Assembly (NCBI GenBank): GCA_963735175.1
Contig: CAVTJX010000001.1
Location: forward strand, 158,063-222,062
DNA: 64,000 nucleotides
Reading direction: 5' to 3'
From: CAVTJX01 sp963735175
GTDB lineage: Bacteria; Electryoneota; RPQS01
In this document: positions 19,625 to 29,217 of the stretch, in pieces
How the letters are laid out: every line of letters begins with the position of its first letter
Position numbering within the stretch: position 1 is the first letter of the stretch
Made by a program: the position numbers and the translations under genes
Notes under the pieces: model-generated
The model's database searches: none
Told to the model about the DNA's origin: nothing
The model's input: the letters and a program-made list of their open reading frames with translations, nothing else

Positions 19625-20416
19625 TAGAAGAGCCTCGCGTCGGTCCAGCAGCCCATCGCCACCATGCGGATGTAAAAGTCCGCGAAACCCACGGCGATGA
19701 GACTGGTCCAGAAGAAAATGTTGTGGAATTGGTTCAGCCGGCTCACCGATTGCCAACTGCGCAGCCGCAGGTGGCCCGCCCGCGCGCACGAAAAGCAGTC
19801 GACGTTGCCGCCGATCAGGTGCCGCACGGAATGGCAGCTCGCCACGTACAGCGTCAGCAGAATCGTGTCCGCGGCCACCACAAACGAGCCGATGCTCGCG
19901 CCGAAGCCGCCCTCGAAGTGAAACGCGTCGATGAAGTGTTTCCAGTGGAAGATCACCAGCAGCACGATCAGGTAAAGGAAATAGCGGTGCAGGTTGTTCA
20001 GCACCCACGGCAGCGCCGTTTCGCCCTTGTAGCCGCGATCCGCGCCCTTGCCCACCGCGCAGGCGGCCGGATTCAGCAGAATCGAGCGGTAGTAGGCCTT
20101 GCGTCCGTAGTAACAGGTGACACGAAACGCGATCGGCAGCCACACCACCCAGAAGGCCGGGAAGTATTTGAAGGCCTTGACGCCCGGAAACATCTCAGCG
20201 AAATTCGGCGAGTAGAACGGGGACAAAAAATGCGCGCCCTGGAGATCGTAGAAGTAACGATCCGGGCCCGCTGCGGGATTGATCAGCGCGGCCGCCGTCG
20301 CATAGATCACGAACAGCAGGAAGACGAGCCGCCATTGCCGAGGGCGTCGCCCACCACGAATCTTTTCGCGCGGTCTGGCCAAGGCGGTCCTTCGTACCGG
20401 AAAGTGTATAGGCCAT
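19624..20416 (-). CDS. sdhC: succinate dehydrogenase membrane anchor, mycobacterial Sdh1-like (one frameshift)
   Basis: Polytopic inner-membrane subunit of about 263 residues with five hydrophobic segments (around FLLFVIYATAAAL, FPAFWVVWLPIAF, YFLYLIVLLVIF, SFVVAADTILLTLYV and FFWTSLIAVGFADF). Start MAYTLSGTKDRLGQTARKDSWW at 20414-20416; the frame changes near 20340. The segment SCHSVRHLIGGNVDCFSC is rich in Cys and His and lies at the end of a helix. It resembles the membrane subunit of mycobacterial Sdh1, which is known to hold an extra Rieske-type iron-sulfur cluster. That a cluster is bound here is inference. It heads the operon. Confidence 0.85.
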
Positions 20417-20595
20417 GGTGAATCCGGAGTTGAAACAGAAAAATGTTGGGTTGGAATTGCGGATGTCGGGAGGACGTGCGGCTGCCCGGCGGGGGAATGA
20501 ATCCGTAATCCACAGTACAGGATCTGAAATTCGTGTTCGGCGTCATCCAGTGCCCGCTCCAGTCGATCGAGGAAGTCGAAGAGATCAGAATGAGG

Positions 20596-21103
20596 TCAAC
20601 CCGGTGCGTGGGGGATCGCCGCAAAGGCCTCCCGCAGCCGCCGCCACGTATCGGCCAGGCTCTCCGAGATCACCTTGGTGTCGGCGACGACCGACATGAA
20701 ATTGCTGTCGCCGCTCCAGCGCGGCACGATGTGGTAATGCAGATGGTCGGCGATCCCGGCGCCGGAGGCGCGGCCCAGGTTCATGCCGATATTGAAGCCG
20801 TGCGGATGCAAGCAGCTTTCCATCGCCCGCCGCGCGCGGTCGAGCAGCGCCGTCAATTCGAGGTGTTCACCTTCCGTCAACGCGGAAAAGTCGCCCGTAT
20901 GCCGCCGCGGCACCACCATCACGTGACCGGTGTTGTACGGGATACTTGTTCATCACGACAAAGGCGTGCGTCCCGCGGTGCAGGATGAGATTGGCCTCGT
21001 CATCCTGCATCGCGAGCATCTTGCAAAACACACAGCCCTCGTCGTTCTCCGTGACGGTGGACATAATATAGGGCATGCGCCAGGGCGCCCAAAGGCGATC
21101 CAA
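20596..21103 (-). CDS. HIT family nucleotide hydrolase/phosphorylase (one frameshift)
   Basis: A histidine-triad protein of about 168 residues, of the size and layout of Ap4A phosphorylase-like HIT proteins. The N-terminus DRLWAPWRMPYI is diagnostic. CVFC is a possible zinc site and HLHYHIVPRW is the catalytic triad motif. The frame changes near 20940, where CCCGTAC should read CCGTAC, giving NKYPYNTGHVMVVP. The likely start is TTG at 21101-21103, with GGAG eight bases upstream, 11 bases after the EF-G-2 stop, so it is probably translated from the same message. Confidence 0.88.
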
Positions 21104-21114
21104 CGGCGGTCTCC

Positions 21115-23205
21115 TTACTCCTCTTCCTTCTCTTCCACGAAGTCGGCCACCAGCTTCTGCTGGATTTCCGGCGGCACCTCTTCGTAGTGCGGAGAAGTTC
21201 TGTGTCGCCATGCCGCGTCCCTGCGACATTGAGCGCAGCGCCGACGAGTAGCGGTAAAGTTCCTTCTGCGGCACCTTGGCGCGGATCACCTGGTAGCGGC
21301 CCTCGTTTTCCATGCCCTGGATCTTGCCGCGGCGGCTGGACAGATCGCCCATCACGTCGCCCATGAATTCCTCGGGCACCTTCACCAGCACGTCATAGAT
21401 CGGTTCGAGAATGATCGGCTTGGCCTTCTTGAAGGCCGCGCGGAAGCCGAGCCGGCCGGCGATCTTGAACGCCAGTTCCGACGAGTCGACGTCGTGGAAC
21501 TTGCCGTCAAAGGCCGTCGCCTTCACGTCCACCACCGGGTAGCCGGCGATCACGCCGCGCCCCAGCGTGTCCACGATGCCCTTGTCCACGGCGGGCACGA
21601 ACTTGGTGGGAATCGCGCCGCCGACGATGGCGTCGACGAATTCGTAGCCTTCACCGCGCGGCTTGGGCTCGAGGCGCAGGAACACCACGCCGTACTGGCC
21701 GCGGCCGCCCGACTGCTTCTTGTGCTTGCCTTCGGCTTCGGCCGAGCCGCGAATCGTTTCGCGGTAGGGCACCTTCGGCTCCACCAGGTCGGCGTCCACG
21801 CCCACGCGATCTTTCAACCGCGCCAGGATGTTGTTCAGATGCAGATCGCCCTGCCCGCGCAGCACCATCTGACTCAGTTCGCCGTCCTGGAAGAGCGTGA
21901 AGCTCGGGTCCTCGGCGTGCAGCAGATTCAGGCCGCTGGCGATCTTGTCTTCGTCGCCCTTCGTCTTGGGCACGATGGCCACGTCGAGCACCGGGATCAG
22001 GGAACTGGACGGCAGCGAACATCACGGGCCGCTTGGCATCGCACAGCGTGTCGCCGGTGGCGGTGGTCTTCAGCTTCACCATCGCGCCGATGTCGCCGGC
22101 GATGAACTGCTCCGCCGGGATGCGCGTCTTGCCGTTGATATAGAAGATCTGGCCGACCTTTTCGCTCTTATTGGCACTCGGATTCATCAGTTCCGCGCCC
22201 GGCGCGACCTTGCCCGCGTAAACGCGGATAAAGGACAACTCGCCGACGTGCGCTTCAGCCGTCGTCTTGAAGACAAAACCGGCGAAGGGCGCGCTCGCGT
22301 CGGATTGGATCACGACTTCGCTCCCGTTCGCGGGCCCGGCGCCCTTGACGGGCGGGCGGTTCAGCGGCGACGGACCATAAGCCGCGAGGAAATCCAGCAG
22401 GCGGCTGATGCCGATGTTGCGCGCGCCCGACGCCGCACAGCACGGGGAAAAACGTGCCCTTGGCGATGCCCAGACGAATGCCGCGCTCAAAATCCTCGGC
22501 CGACAGTTCGCCGTTTTCGAAATACTTCTCCAGCAGTGCGTCGTCGGCTTCGGCCGCCGCTTCCATCAGCTGCGCCCGTAAGGCTTCCGCCTGCGTCTTG
22601 GCGTCACCGGACAGCGGTTGCTCTTCGACCTTGCCGCTACCGTCTTCCGCGAAGTGATAAGCTTTCATCGTCAGCGCGCTGGCGATCAGGTTGAAACCGA
22701 TTCCCGCGTTGACCGGAAATTCCAGCGCCTGCACGCGATTTCCGAATTCCTCGCGCAGCCCCTCCAGCGTCTCCTCCCACTTTACGTGCTCGCGGTCGAG
22801 CTTCGTCACAAAAAACATCCGCGGCAACTGGATCTCTTCGGCCATGCCAAAGACCCGGCTGTGGCCGATGTCATGCCCCGTACTGCCGTCCACCACCAAC
22901 ACGGCATTGTCCACGGCCCGCAGACTCGAAAAGACTTCGCCGACAAAATCCGCAAAACCCGGGGCGTCGACGATGTTGATCGCGCATTCGCGATGCAGCC
23001 CGCGCAGCACGCTGGCGCTGATCGACATCTGCCGTTCCAATTCCTGCTTGCTGTAATCCGAGACGGTCGTCCCGTCCTCCACTTTCCCCACGCGCGTGAT
23101 CGCGCCCATCGAGAAAAGCATGGCCTCGGCCAGCGTGGTCTTGCCGGAGTGGCCATGACCGAATAATCCAATGTTGCGAATCTGATCCGTCGTGAGTTGC
23201 GCCAC
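21115..23205 (-). CDS. elongation factor G-like GTPase, EF-G-2 type (frameshifted)
   Basis: A translational GTPase paralogue of about 695 residues. The G1 loop reads GHGHSGKTTL (not AHIDAGKTT as in canonical EF-G), G3 is DAPGFADF and G4 is TKLDRE in place of NKMDR. These features match the EF-G-2 branch known from Thermus thermophilus, whose cellular role is poorly defined. Domains II-V follow with GGRGQYG and RRGKIQGME, and the end reads VADFVEEKEEE. Frame changes occur near 22440, 22010 and 21190. Start MAQLTTDQIRNIG at 23203-23205. A promoter lies upstream at 23290-23317 and the HIT gene follows. Confidence 0.9.
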
Positions 23206-23289
23206 GAAAACCTCCTCGGAACGCCAATTCGATGTTTTTTAATGGGCTGACAGGGCTTTTTCCGCGCCCCGGAAATTCACAATTCAGTA

Positions 23290-23317
23290 AAGATAATGTT
23301 CTTCCGGTAAGAGTCAA
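23290..23317 (-). promoter_or_regulatory. sigma-70 promoter of the EF-G-2/HIT operon
   Basis: On the minus strand TTGACT (23312-23317) and TATCTT (23290-23295) are 16 bases apart, about 85 bases before the EF-G-2 start and partly within the end of the glycosyltransferase gene. Confidence 0.6.
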
Positions 23318-24306
23318 GCCGCGGCAATCGGCATTGCCGAATCCCCGTGGGGCGTCAGCATTTGCACCACCCGCCGCAGTTCGGCCCGACGCTCCCGGCG
23401 CTCCGCCACCGGCCCAAAGGGAAGCGTGTTCCCCCAAGTTCTCAGCCGTAACAGCCCGCGAGCCAGACACCGCCAACGCCGCTGCGCTGCCGGGCCGGCG
23501 TGCTTCGCCCAATAGCGGTCCATGCCGCCAATCCGCCATTCCAAAATCGGAGAGTGTGGCAGACGACAAGCGCGGTAGCCGGTGGCCTGGGCATCAAAGT
23601 GAATCACTTGCGCAGCCGGGACCGACCAAACCTCCCACCGCGCATCCTGCAGCCGGCGGCACAGATCCAGCTCCTCGTGGTAAAGGAAGAACTTGCCATC
23701 AAATCCGCCCACCTGCCGGATCACGTCCGTGCGGGCCAGAAACGCTGCCCCACTCACTACCTTGGCCGGAAACGGCGCGCGGATCTGTCCCAGCTTATGC
23801 ACATTCCGCCTTATCAAACGGTTAATAAAATCCGCCGTTTGTCGCGGGCGTAGAATCGCCTTCAATTCCGGTACGAAATTAAGGAATTCCTTGAATAATG
23901 TGGGGAATCCAAAGGTCGAGGCTTGCGTCGACCCGTCCGCGAACGTCAGTCCGGCCCCTGCCATCGCCACTCGCGGATGCCGTTCGAGAGACTGCACCAG
24001 CACGCGAATGGCTCCCGGCACGACAATCGTATCCGGATTGAGCATAAACAGATATTTCCCGGTTGCCACATTGATCCCGCGATTCATTGCGGAGGCAAAG
24101 CCAACATTCACACCAGAGCGGATGACCTGCACCTCGCCGAATTCCGCGGCCACAGCCTCCGCCGATCCATCTAAGGACGCATTATCCACCACGATAATCT
24201 CAGCTCGCGCTTCATCGGCTACCCGTCGAAGCGAGCGCAGACAGCCGCGAAGCAATTCGCGGGTATTGTATGAGACGATGAGGATGGAAACTTCAGGCGG
24301 GGTCAT
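23314..24306 (-). CDS. family 2 glycosyltransferase (rhamnosyltransferase-like)
   Basis: A 330-residue GT-A fold enzyme that transfers a sugar from a nucleotide donor to a glycan acceptor at the cytoplasmic face of the membrane. The N-terminus PEVSILIVSYNTRELL, then IVVDNASLDGSA, NVGFASAMNRGI, and the metal-binding FMLNPDT (about residue 90) are typical of the WcaA/rhamnosyltransferase group. GAAFLARTDVIRQVGGFD and FFLYHEELDLCRRL form the acceptor side. No transmembrane helix. Intact in one frame; no polysaccharide cluster surrounds it, so the product is unknown. Confidence 0.88.
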   Translation of the reverse strand: MTPPEVSILIVSYNTRELLRGCLRSLRRVADEARAEIIVVDNASLDGSAEAVAAEFGEVQVIRSGVNVGFASAMNRGINVATGKYLFMLNPDTIVVPGAIRVLVQSLERHPRVAMAGAGLTFADGSTQASTFGFPTLFKEFLNFVPELKAILRPRQTADFINRLIRRNVHKLGQIRAPFPAKVVSGAAFLARTDVIRQVGGFDGKFFLYHEELDLCRRLQDARWEVWSVPAAQVIHFDAQATGYRACRLPHSPILEWRIGGMDRYWAKHAGPAAQRRWRCLARGLLRLRTWGNTLPFGPVAERRERRAELRRVVQMLTPHGDSAMPIAAA

Positions 24307-24436
24307 GTCTGGTGGGTTGTCTGAGGAAGGCTAAAATATCGAGCTTTCCAGCCTGACATGCAAGCCCCAGTACGCGGTGTTGGACCCGGTTTCATCGCCC
24401 ACCACATGCACTTCAGAGGGAGATGAAGCCCGGGGC

Positions 24437-24477
24437 ACAAATAAGAAAGCGCGCAACACCAACGGCATTGCGCGCTT
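24437..24477 (-). terminator. intrinsic terminator after the Spy-like gene
   Basis: Ten-bp perfect stem AAGCGCGCAA/TTGCGCGCTT (24447-24456, 24468-24477), 11-base loop, followed on the minus strand by TCTTATTT. It ends the porQ-like/sigma/anti-sigma/Spy-like run. Confidence 0.8.
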
Positions 24478-24500
24478 GTAATCCACAGATTCGCATGAAC

Positions 24501-25085
24501 TTACCGTCCGCGGCGACGCGGCCGGTCACCACCCTGGCGGGATTCGCCCCCGCGTGGTCCGCTGTTAGGGCCATAACCCTGATTCGGTGCCCGACCTGCC
24601 CGTTTCTGGGCGTCAATATACTCATGGACGCGGCGCGGGATGTCGTCCATCAGAATCGAGCAGCGCGACACCTGCTGCGGCGTGAGAAACGATGACACAT
24701 CGCCCAGGAATTGTTGCTTCAATTCCGTGATCTGCTGCGAGGTACTGGCTTGTTCGGACAGGATGCGATTCACCTGATTCGGTTCTGCGCCGGGTTGCTG
24801 GGAGAAGCGTTCGAGTTCTTCGCGACGGCCCATCTGATCGCGTTGCAGAGTCTCGGCCTGATTCTGGAATTGCCGGAATCGTGGGAAGAAACGCTCCGCC
24901 TGCTCCGGAGTCAGGTTAAGCTCAGTCGAGTATTTTCCGATGATCACAGTCTCGACCTGCTCCTTTCCCCAGCGCGGCGATGCGCCGGGCTGTGCCCATG
25001 CCGCCGAACCCAAAAGTCCGGCAAGTATGACTGTTAGCACAGCCCCCGACAGACGGCATGACTTAGAAAAAATTCGTGGTTTCAA
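24501..25085 (-). CDS. secreted Spy/CpxP-like periplasmic protein
   Basis: A 194-residue exported, Gln- and Arg-rich helical protein. A signal sequence (LSGAVLTVILAGLLGSAAWA) is followed by helices containing LNLTPEQAERFFPRF and SSFLTPQQ, two LTxxQ-type motifs of the Spy/CpxP/zinc-resistance-associated group, which act as periplasmic chaperones or stress sensors. The tail is Gly/Arg/Pro-rich. The only start in reach is TTG at 25083-25085, which overlaps the end of the anti-sigma gene by 23 bases, so the start is uncertain. Being last in a sigma/anti-sigma run suggests an envelope-stress role. Confidence 0.7.
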   Translation of the reverse strand: MKPRIFSKSCRLSGAVLTVILAGLLGSAAWAQPGASPRWGKEQVETVIIGKYSTELNLTPEQAERFFPRFRQFQNQAETLQRDQMGRREELERFSQQPGAEPNQVNRILSEQASTSQQITELKQQFLGDVSSFLTPQQVSRCSILMDDIPRRVHEYIDAQKRAGRAPNQGYGPNSGPRGGESRQGGDRPRRRGR

Positions 25086-25671
25086 GTTTGTAAAGCACCT
25101 CCTCTATATCTGCGGGATTCAGACTGAGCAGCTCATCGCTGAGTGGTCCGTCAGATTCCGTCGCGGCTTCAAAATCCCACGAATCCGCAAGTTCCGGCAT
25201 ATCCAGATAAACCGCCAGGGATTCGGGATTTACAGCCATGTCTTCAAGCGAATCGAAAAGCACGGGCGAACCGGATTCCAGCGCGGCCGTGAAGACCTGG
25301 AGGGCCAACGCACTCGGAGTTTCCGGAGATGGCGTGAAGCGGTTTCCGGCACCAAGAATCACCACCATGAGCACAGCACATACCGAGGCTGCCAACCCGA
25401 AGAGCCGGACCGATCCAAGCACCTCGCGGCGCGCTGGAGCCCGGGCACCCGCTAACTTCTCGCGCAAGGCCACCAGAAAGGCCGCGTCGCTCCGGGGCGG
25501 TTCCCCGAACAGTGCGGTATCCGACAACTGGGCCATGACCTGGCTCTGCTTAAGAGCACGAGCTACCTCGGCATCGGTCAAGGCGAGCTTTCTCGCCGCT
25601 TCCCGTTGCTCGTCGCTTAGAGTTGCGTAAGGCTCATCGAGGTACGCTAATATGTCCGACCGTGCATCCAT
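25063..25671 (-). CDS. putative membrane anti-sigma factor
   Basis: A 202-residue protein with an N-terminal cytoplasmic helical region (MDARSDILAYLDEPYATLSDEQR), one transmembrane segment around residues 90-108 (LFGLAASVCAVLMVVILG) and an acidic external part. I see no classic zinc anti-sigma HxxxCxxC motif, so the assignment rests on topology and on its position 14 bases after an ECF sigma gene. It would hold the sigma factor inactive until an envelope signal arrives. Intact. Confidence 0.7.
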   Translation of the reverse strand: MDARSDILAYLDEPYATLSDEQREAARKLALTDAEVARALKQSQVMAQLSDTALFGEPPRSDAAFLVALREKLAGARAPARREVLGSVRLFGLAASVCAVLMVVILGAGNRFTPSPETPSALALQVFTAALESGSPVLFDSLEDMAVNPESLAVYLDMPELADSWDFEAATESDGPLSDELLSLNPADIEEVLYKLETTNFF

Positions 25672-25685
25672 CGCCGTTTACAGCC

Positions 25686-26249
25686 TCACTCTTGATCTCT
25701 AAAATACGGGCCCAGCCTGGCTTTTAACTTCTTAATGGCTTGAAAATAATTCGCTTTGATTGTGCCTTCGTCGCGGTCCATGATGCGGGCAATCTCCGCG
25801 TGCGGCAGCCCCCGGAAATGCCGCAGCAGAAACACGGCCCGCTGTTTCTCGGGGAGACTGGCGATAGCCCGCCGGGCATGCTCATTCAGTTCGGAAATTT
25901 CCAGATCGGCATCGGCCCGCTCCGCCTCGGGTGTGGCAGCCGCCAGAGATTCGAGTCCGATGAACGACCGTGTCTTGCGCTTGCGAATGGCATTCAGGCA
26001 AAGGTTCACGCAGATTCTATAGATCCACGTGTAAACTGCCGAATCACCGCGAAATGTCCCGATGGAACCGTACACCTTCAGGAACACGTCCTGCGTGATG
26101 TCATCGGCATCATCGGGATTGCCAAGTAGCCCCACCGCCGTCAGATAGACTCCACGGCGGTGTTTGAGCACAAGTTCGTTGAACGCCCGTTCACTGCCCG
26201 CCTGAAATTGACGGACAAGATCGAGGTCATCCATAGAGCTGCTGTTCAT
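25686..26249 (-). CDS. ECF-family RNA polymerase sigma factor
   Basis: A 187-residue RpoE-like sigma factor. Region 2: FNELVLKHRRGVYLTAVGLLGN and DADDITQDVFLKVY with TWIYRICVNLCLNAIRK. Region 4: LPEKQRAVFLLRHFRGLPHAEIARIMDRDEG with a helix-turn-helix. It directs polymerase to envelope- or stress-type promoters. It is followed by the putative anti-sigma gene and preceded, 44 bases upstream, by the porQ-like gene, so all four genes are likely one operon. Intact in one frame. Confidence 0.92.
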   Translation of the reverse strand: MNSSSMDDLDLVRQFQAGSERAFNELVLKHRRGVYLTAVGLLGNPDDADDITQDVFLKVYGSIGTFRGDSAVYTWIYRICVNLCLNAIRKRKTRSFIGLESLAAATPEAERADADLEISELNEHARRAIASLPEKQRAVFLLRHFRGLPHAEIARIMDRDEGTIKANYFQAIKKLKARLGPYFRDQE

Positions 26250-26293
26250 CGGCTACTTATGAGACACGGATAAGGCGGTGAGGTTTAATGGCA

Positions 26294-27230
26294 TCACTGG
26301 CCGCCGGGGAGCGCCGTGCTGAGGGTAAAGCGGTGCAAATAGCCGATTTCGCCCTGGGAGGTTAACGCATAATCAAAACTCAGGGAACGGACATGAATCC
26401 CCAGGCCGGCCGAGAAACCCGCGAGGGCGTCGCTGTTGAGCCCTACCCGCTGATCAATCCCGATGGAATTGAACCCCAGCCGTCCCTGCAGATAGGGCGA
26501 GAAGGTCAGTTCAAGGCCACCCGCGCCGCGTATGCCCTCGGCATTCATATAATCGCCGGAGAACGAAAAGCGGACCGGCAAATGTTCCAGAGGCACCGAG
26601 GCTCCCAGTCGGTAGGTCGTGGGCAGGTCGTCTTTCCGGTCTAGAAAGGCCGAAACGGCAAAGCCGGCATTGTAGATTCCACCGCCTACGTCCCAACCCT
26701 GGTAGCCGGTATGGTAGAGGAATCCGAGATCCGCGGCCAGGGCTGAGGCGGCGTAGCTGTCGATAGTCGAATGCAGATATTTCAAGGAGAGTCCGGCACT
26801 CAGATCCGGCCGCAGGGCGCGGGCCAGTGCGGCGGTGACAAGAATGTCAGAGGCACTGAACTCGCCGAGTTTCCGCCCATTGACGTCCGCGCGGTCGAAG
26901 CTGCCGTAATTGAAATAAGTGATCCCCAGGGCCGCCGTGCCGATTCGGTCAAAGGGCCGCGCATAGGCCATGCTGCCGGAATTGATATCCAGCACATGCT
27001 TGAAAAACCCGACGCTGCCCAGGGGACGGGTGATGTCGCCCAGACCGGCAGGATTGGAAAAGAGGCTGTGCAGATCGCCGCCAACTGCCACCTGGCTGCC
27101 GCCGAGAGCCGCGGAGCGCGCCGCGCCATCCGTGCGGAACAGTTCAAAACCGGTGGTTCCGGCGGAGGTGGCCCAGGCTGGAAGCGCCATCAGCGCCACG
27201 AGCAGAAGCACGACAGGGAAGTTTACGCAT
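26294..27230 (-). CDS. PorQ/PorV-like outer-membrane beta-barrel protein (one frameshift)
   Basis: An exported barrel protein of about 310 residues. The opening TGFELFRTDGAARSAALGGSQVAVGGDLHSLFSNPAGL is characteristic of the PorQ/PorV family, which works with the type IX secretion system or forms transport barrels. The rest is amphipathic beta-strand. The signal peptide is completed only by a frame change near 27222, linking ATG at 27228-27230 (GGAG eight bases upstream) to VVLLLVALMALPAWA; without that, GTG at 27211 would be the start. Fits the four type IX cargo proteins seen in this window. Heads the sigma-factor run. Confidence 0.82.
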
Positions 27231-28230
27231 TGTGAATCTCCGAATGGGGATGCTTGACAACGTACGTTGGAATCCTTCAGACAGATTCATAAGCAATGAC
27301 TCACAGCAGCTCCCGGTGATACGTTGGATATTTCGAGACAGTTCGCAGGCTCAGCACCGATCCACGCCTGCTTACCGTTAAGATACAACACTATAAACGA
27401 AAAATCCAGCCCTTCGGGCTGCCACAGAACACAAATTGATAGTGAGTCAGCGATGATCGCAGACTTCACAGAAGAGCAAATACTGTGGCGGATTCAGTTT
27501 GAGATGTAGCATGGCGCGAATCTATGGGAGAGTGTCCGCGATTCGGGGAGATGCACTATTTTTTGACAAAACGAACTGCCCTTTATTGCAAGCTTTGCTT
27601 AGACTTGCACGAGGCAGTCCCCCCCGGTTTCGAGGCAAAGGGTGCTCGTCGCGAAGATCTCGATGAAGTCGGGCAGTTTGCCTACTCCTCGCTCTCGATT
27701 CTGCAACGCTAATATACAGATGTGCAATGATTGATGTCAAGTATCGAAAGCAGAATGTTTATTATTTGTTGCTAATAATGAATTTATGTTGTTAGTATGT
27801 TCAGATGAATTGCAGGCGGCGACGGGGGTTGGGAGTTTGTGAAAAGTGGGTGCTTTCACATGGGTGCAAGGGAAACGGAGGAGGTCCTTCACTGCCCCTT
27901 CACTGCGTTCAGGGCAAGGTTCAGGATGACCGAATATGGTCGATTCCGGGCAGGTCGGGGGATCCTTCCTTTGTCAGGACAAGCCTGCCGCGGCGGAAGG
28001 AAAACGGACACGGCAAGCCGTGTCCCTACAAAAGTCGAATGCAGATGACGGCCAGAGGCCGCCGCTAGAAAATGAGATGACAGTCGAGGTCTTTCACGAT
28101 GTTCAAGATGACCCTGCGGGTCAATTCCGGGCAGGTCCGCGGATCCTTCCTTTGTCAGGACAGGCTCTGCCGCGGCGGAGAAATACCACCCCCCCCCTAC
28201 CCCCCCCCGTCAACATGGGGGAATAAAAAC
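27231..28230. other. 1-kb spacer without a supported gene
   Basis: Between the porQ-like start and the terminator at 28235. The part 27290-27800 is AT-rich with no convincing reading frame. The part 27830-28225 is a patchwork of short repeats: a 78-bp direct repeat pair, an 18-bp word shared with 57001-57018, and a run of C followed by G. The short open frames here consist of repeat sequence. Confidence 0.7.
27920..28179. repeat. imperfect direct repeat, two copies of about 78 bp
   Basis: Copies at 27920-27997 and 28102-28179 share ATTCCGGGCAGGTC, GGATCCTTCCTTTGTCAGGA and TGCCGCGGCGGA, more than 80 percent alike by eye. No coding role seen. Confidence 0.8.
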
Positions 28231-28264
28231 AGAAGAGCCGCCAGCGCATCGCGCCGGCGGCTCC
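28222..28264 (-). terminator. intrinsic terminator after the AAA-like gene
   Basis: Stem GAGCCGCC/GGCGGCTC (28235-28242, 28256-28263) followed on the minus strand by TTCTGTTTTTATT. Ends the transcript that holds the 46-residue peptide, membrane protein and AAA-like genes. Confidence 0.75.
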
Positions 28265-28294
28265 TGTGCGATCCTATGTCCGATCGCTGAATCT

Positions 28295-29155
28295 CTATGC
28301 GCGACTGCCGTTGATGGCGGTTTGCGTGTTCGTGCCGCGCAGCCTGCTCCACAGGGTCTGGACCGCGCCCTTGATCGTCGCGGGCGAGCCTTCGGTCATG
28401 AAATGTTCGCGAATGATCTGCGGATCGAATTCGCCGCCCGACAACACCATCACGCTCTCGATGTGATTGCGGAGCTGGCGGACATTCTCCGGCCAGGCGA
28501 CATGCGTAAGCAGTTCCATGTAGTGATAGGGCACGACGGGCATTTCAATCCGCGAGCGGACGGAAAGTTCACGCAGCACTTCGTTGACGAGGTCGGGAAT
28601 GTCCTCGCGGCGCTCGGTGAGGGCCGGGAGACGCAGTCGCTCGACGCCGAGTTTTTCAAACAAGGTTTCGGAGAACTGACTGAGGCGCATGCGGCGCCGC
28701 AATTCGTCGCCGTCACCGGTAGCCAGCAAGCGGCAATTCACCGTTCGCGTTTCGCCGCTGGCCGTGATGTAGCGGCTCTGATCGAGGATGCCGAGCAGCC
28801 GTTCCTGGGCGACCGGACTTAAGTCCTCGATATCAATGAGGAGCAGGGATCCGCCTTCGGCCTCTTCGAATTTTCCGGGCATGCCGTTCCCGCGGTCGCC
28901 GAAGAGGACGCGGTCGAGCACGTCGACCGTCAGCTTCCCGCAGTGAATCGTCGCCAGGGGCTGATGACCACGCGGGCTTTCTTCATGGATCATGCGGGCC
29001 ACCAGCTTGCGGCCGGTGCCGACGGGGCCGTCCACGAAAACGGGATCATCACTTCGCGCCAGACGCTGGGCCGTCTGCACGACGGCGCGCATCGCGGGAC
29101 TCGTCGCAATCAGCGAGTCCAGGGTGCGTTTGATATGGGGGCGTCTGTTTTCCAT
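28295..29155 (-). CDS. degenerate sigma-54-activator-type AAA+ domain protein
   Basis: A 286-residue stand-alone copy of the central domain of NtrC-like enhancer-binding proteins; no receiver or GAF domain before it and no DNA-binding helix-turn-helix after it. The fold is clear from LIATSPAMRAVVQTAQRLA, LVARMIHEESPRG, RREDIPDLVNEVL and WPENVRQLRNHIE. Every catalytic feature is altered: Walker A is GPVGTGRKL (Arg for Lys), Walker B is LLLIDIED (no DE pair), the GAFTGA sigma-54 contact loop is missing (GDRGNGMPGKF there), and the arginine-finger segment is FSETLFEKL in place of FREDLFHRL. It probably neither hydrolyses ATP nor opens sigma-54 promoters. Intact frame. Confidence 0.85.
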   Translation of the reverse strand: MENRRPHIKRTLDSLIATSPAMRAVVQTAQRLARSDDPVFVDGPVGTGRKLVARMIHEESPRGHQPLATIHCGKLTVDVLDRVLFGDRGNGMPGKFEEAEGGSLLLIDIEDLSPVAQERLLGILDQSRYITASGETRTVNCRLLATGDGDELRRRMRLSQFSETLFEKLGVERLRLPALTERREDIPDLVNEVLRELSVRSRIEMPVVPYHYMELLTHVAWPENVRQLRNHIESVMVLSGGEFDPQIIREHFMTEGSPATIKGAVQTLWSRLRGTNTQTAINGSRA

Positions 29156-29217
29156 GTTCGTTCTCCGGGCTGAAACTCAGCCGTGCATACCTATCGTATT
29201 ACCATTAATTCGAGCCA

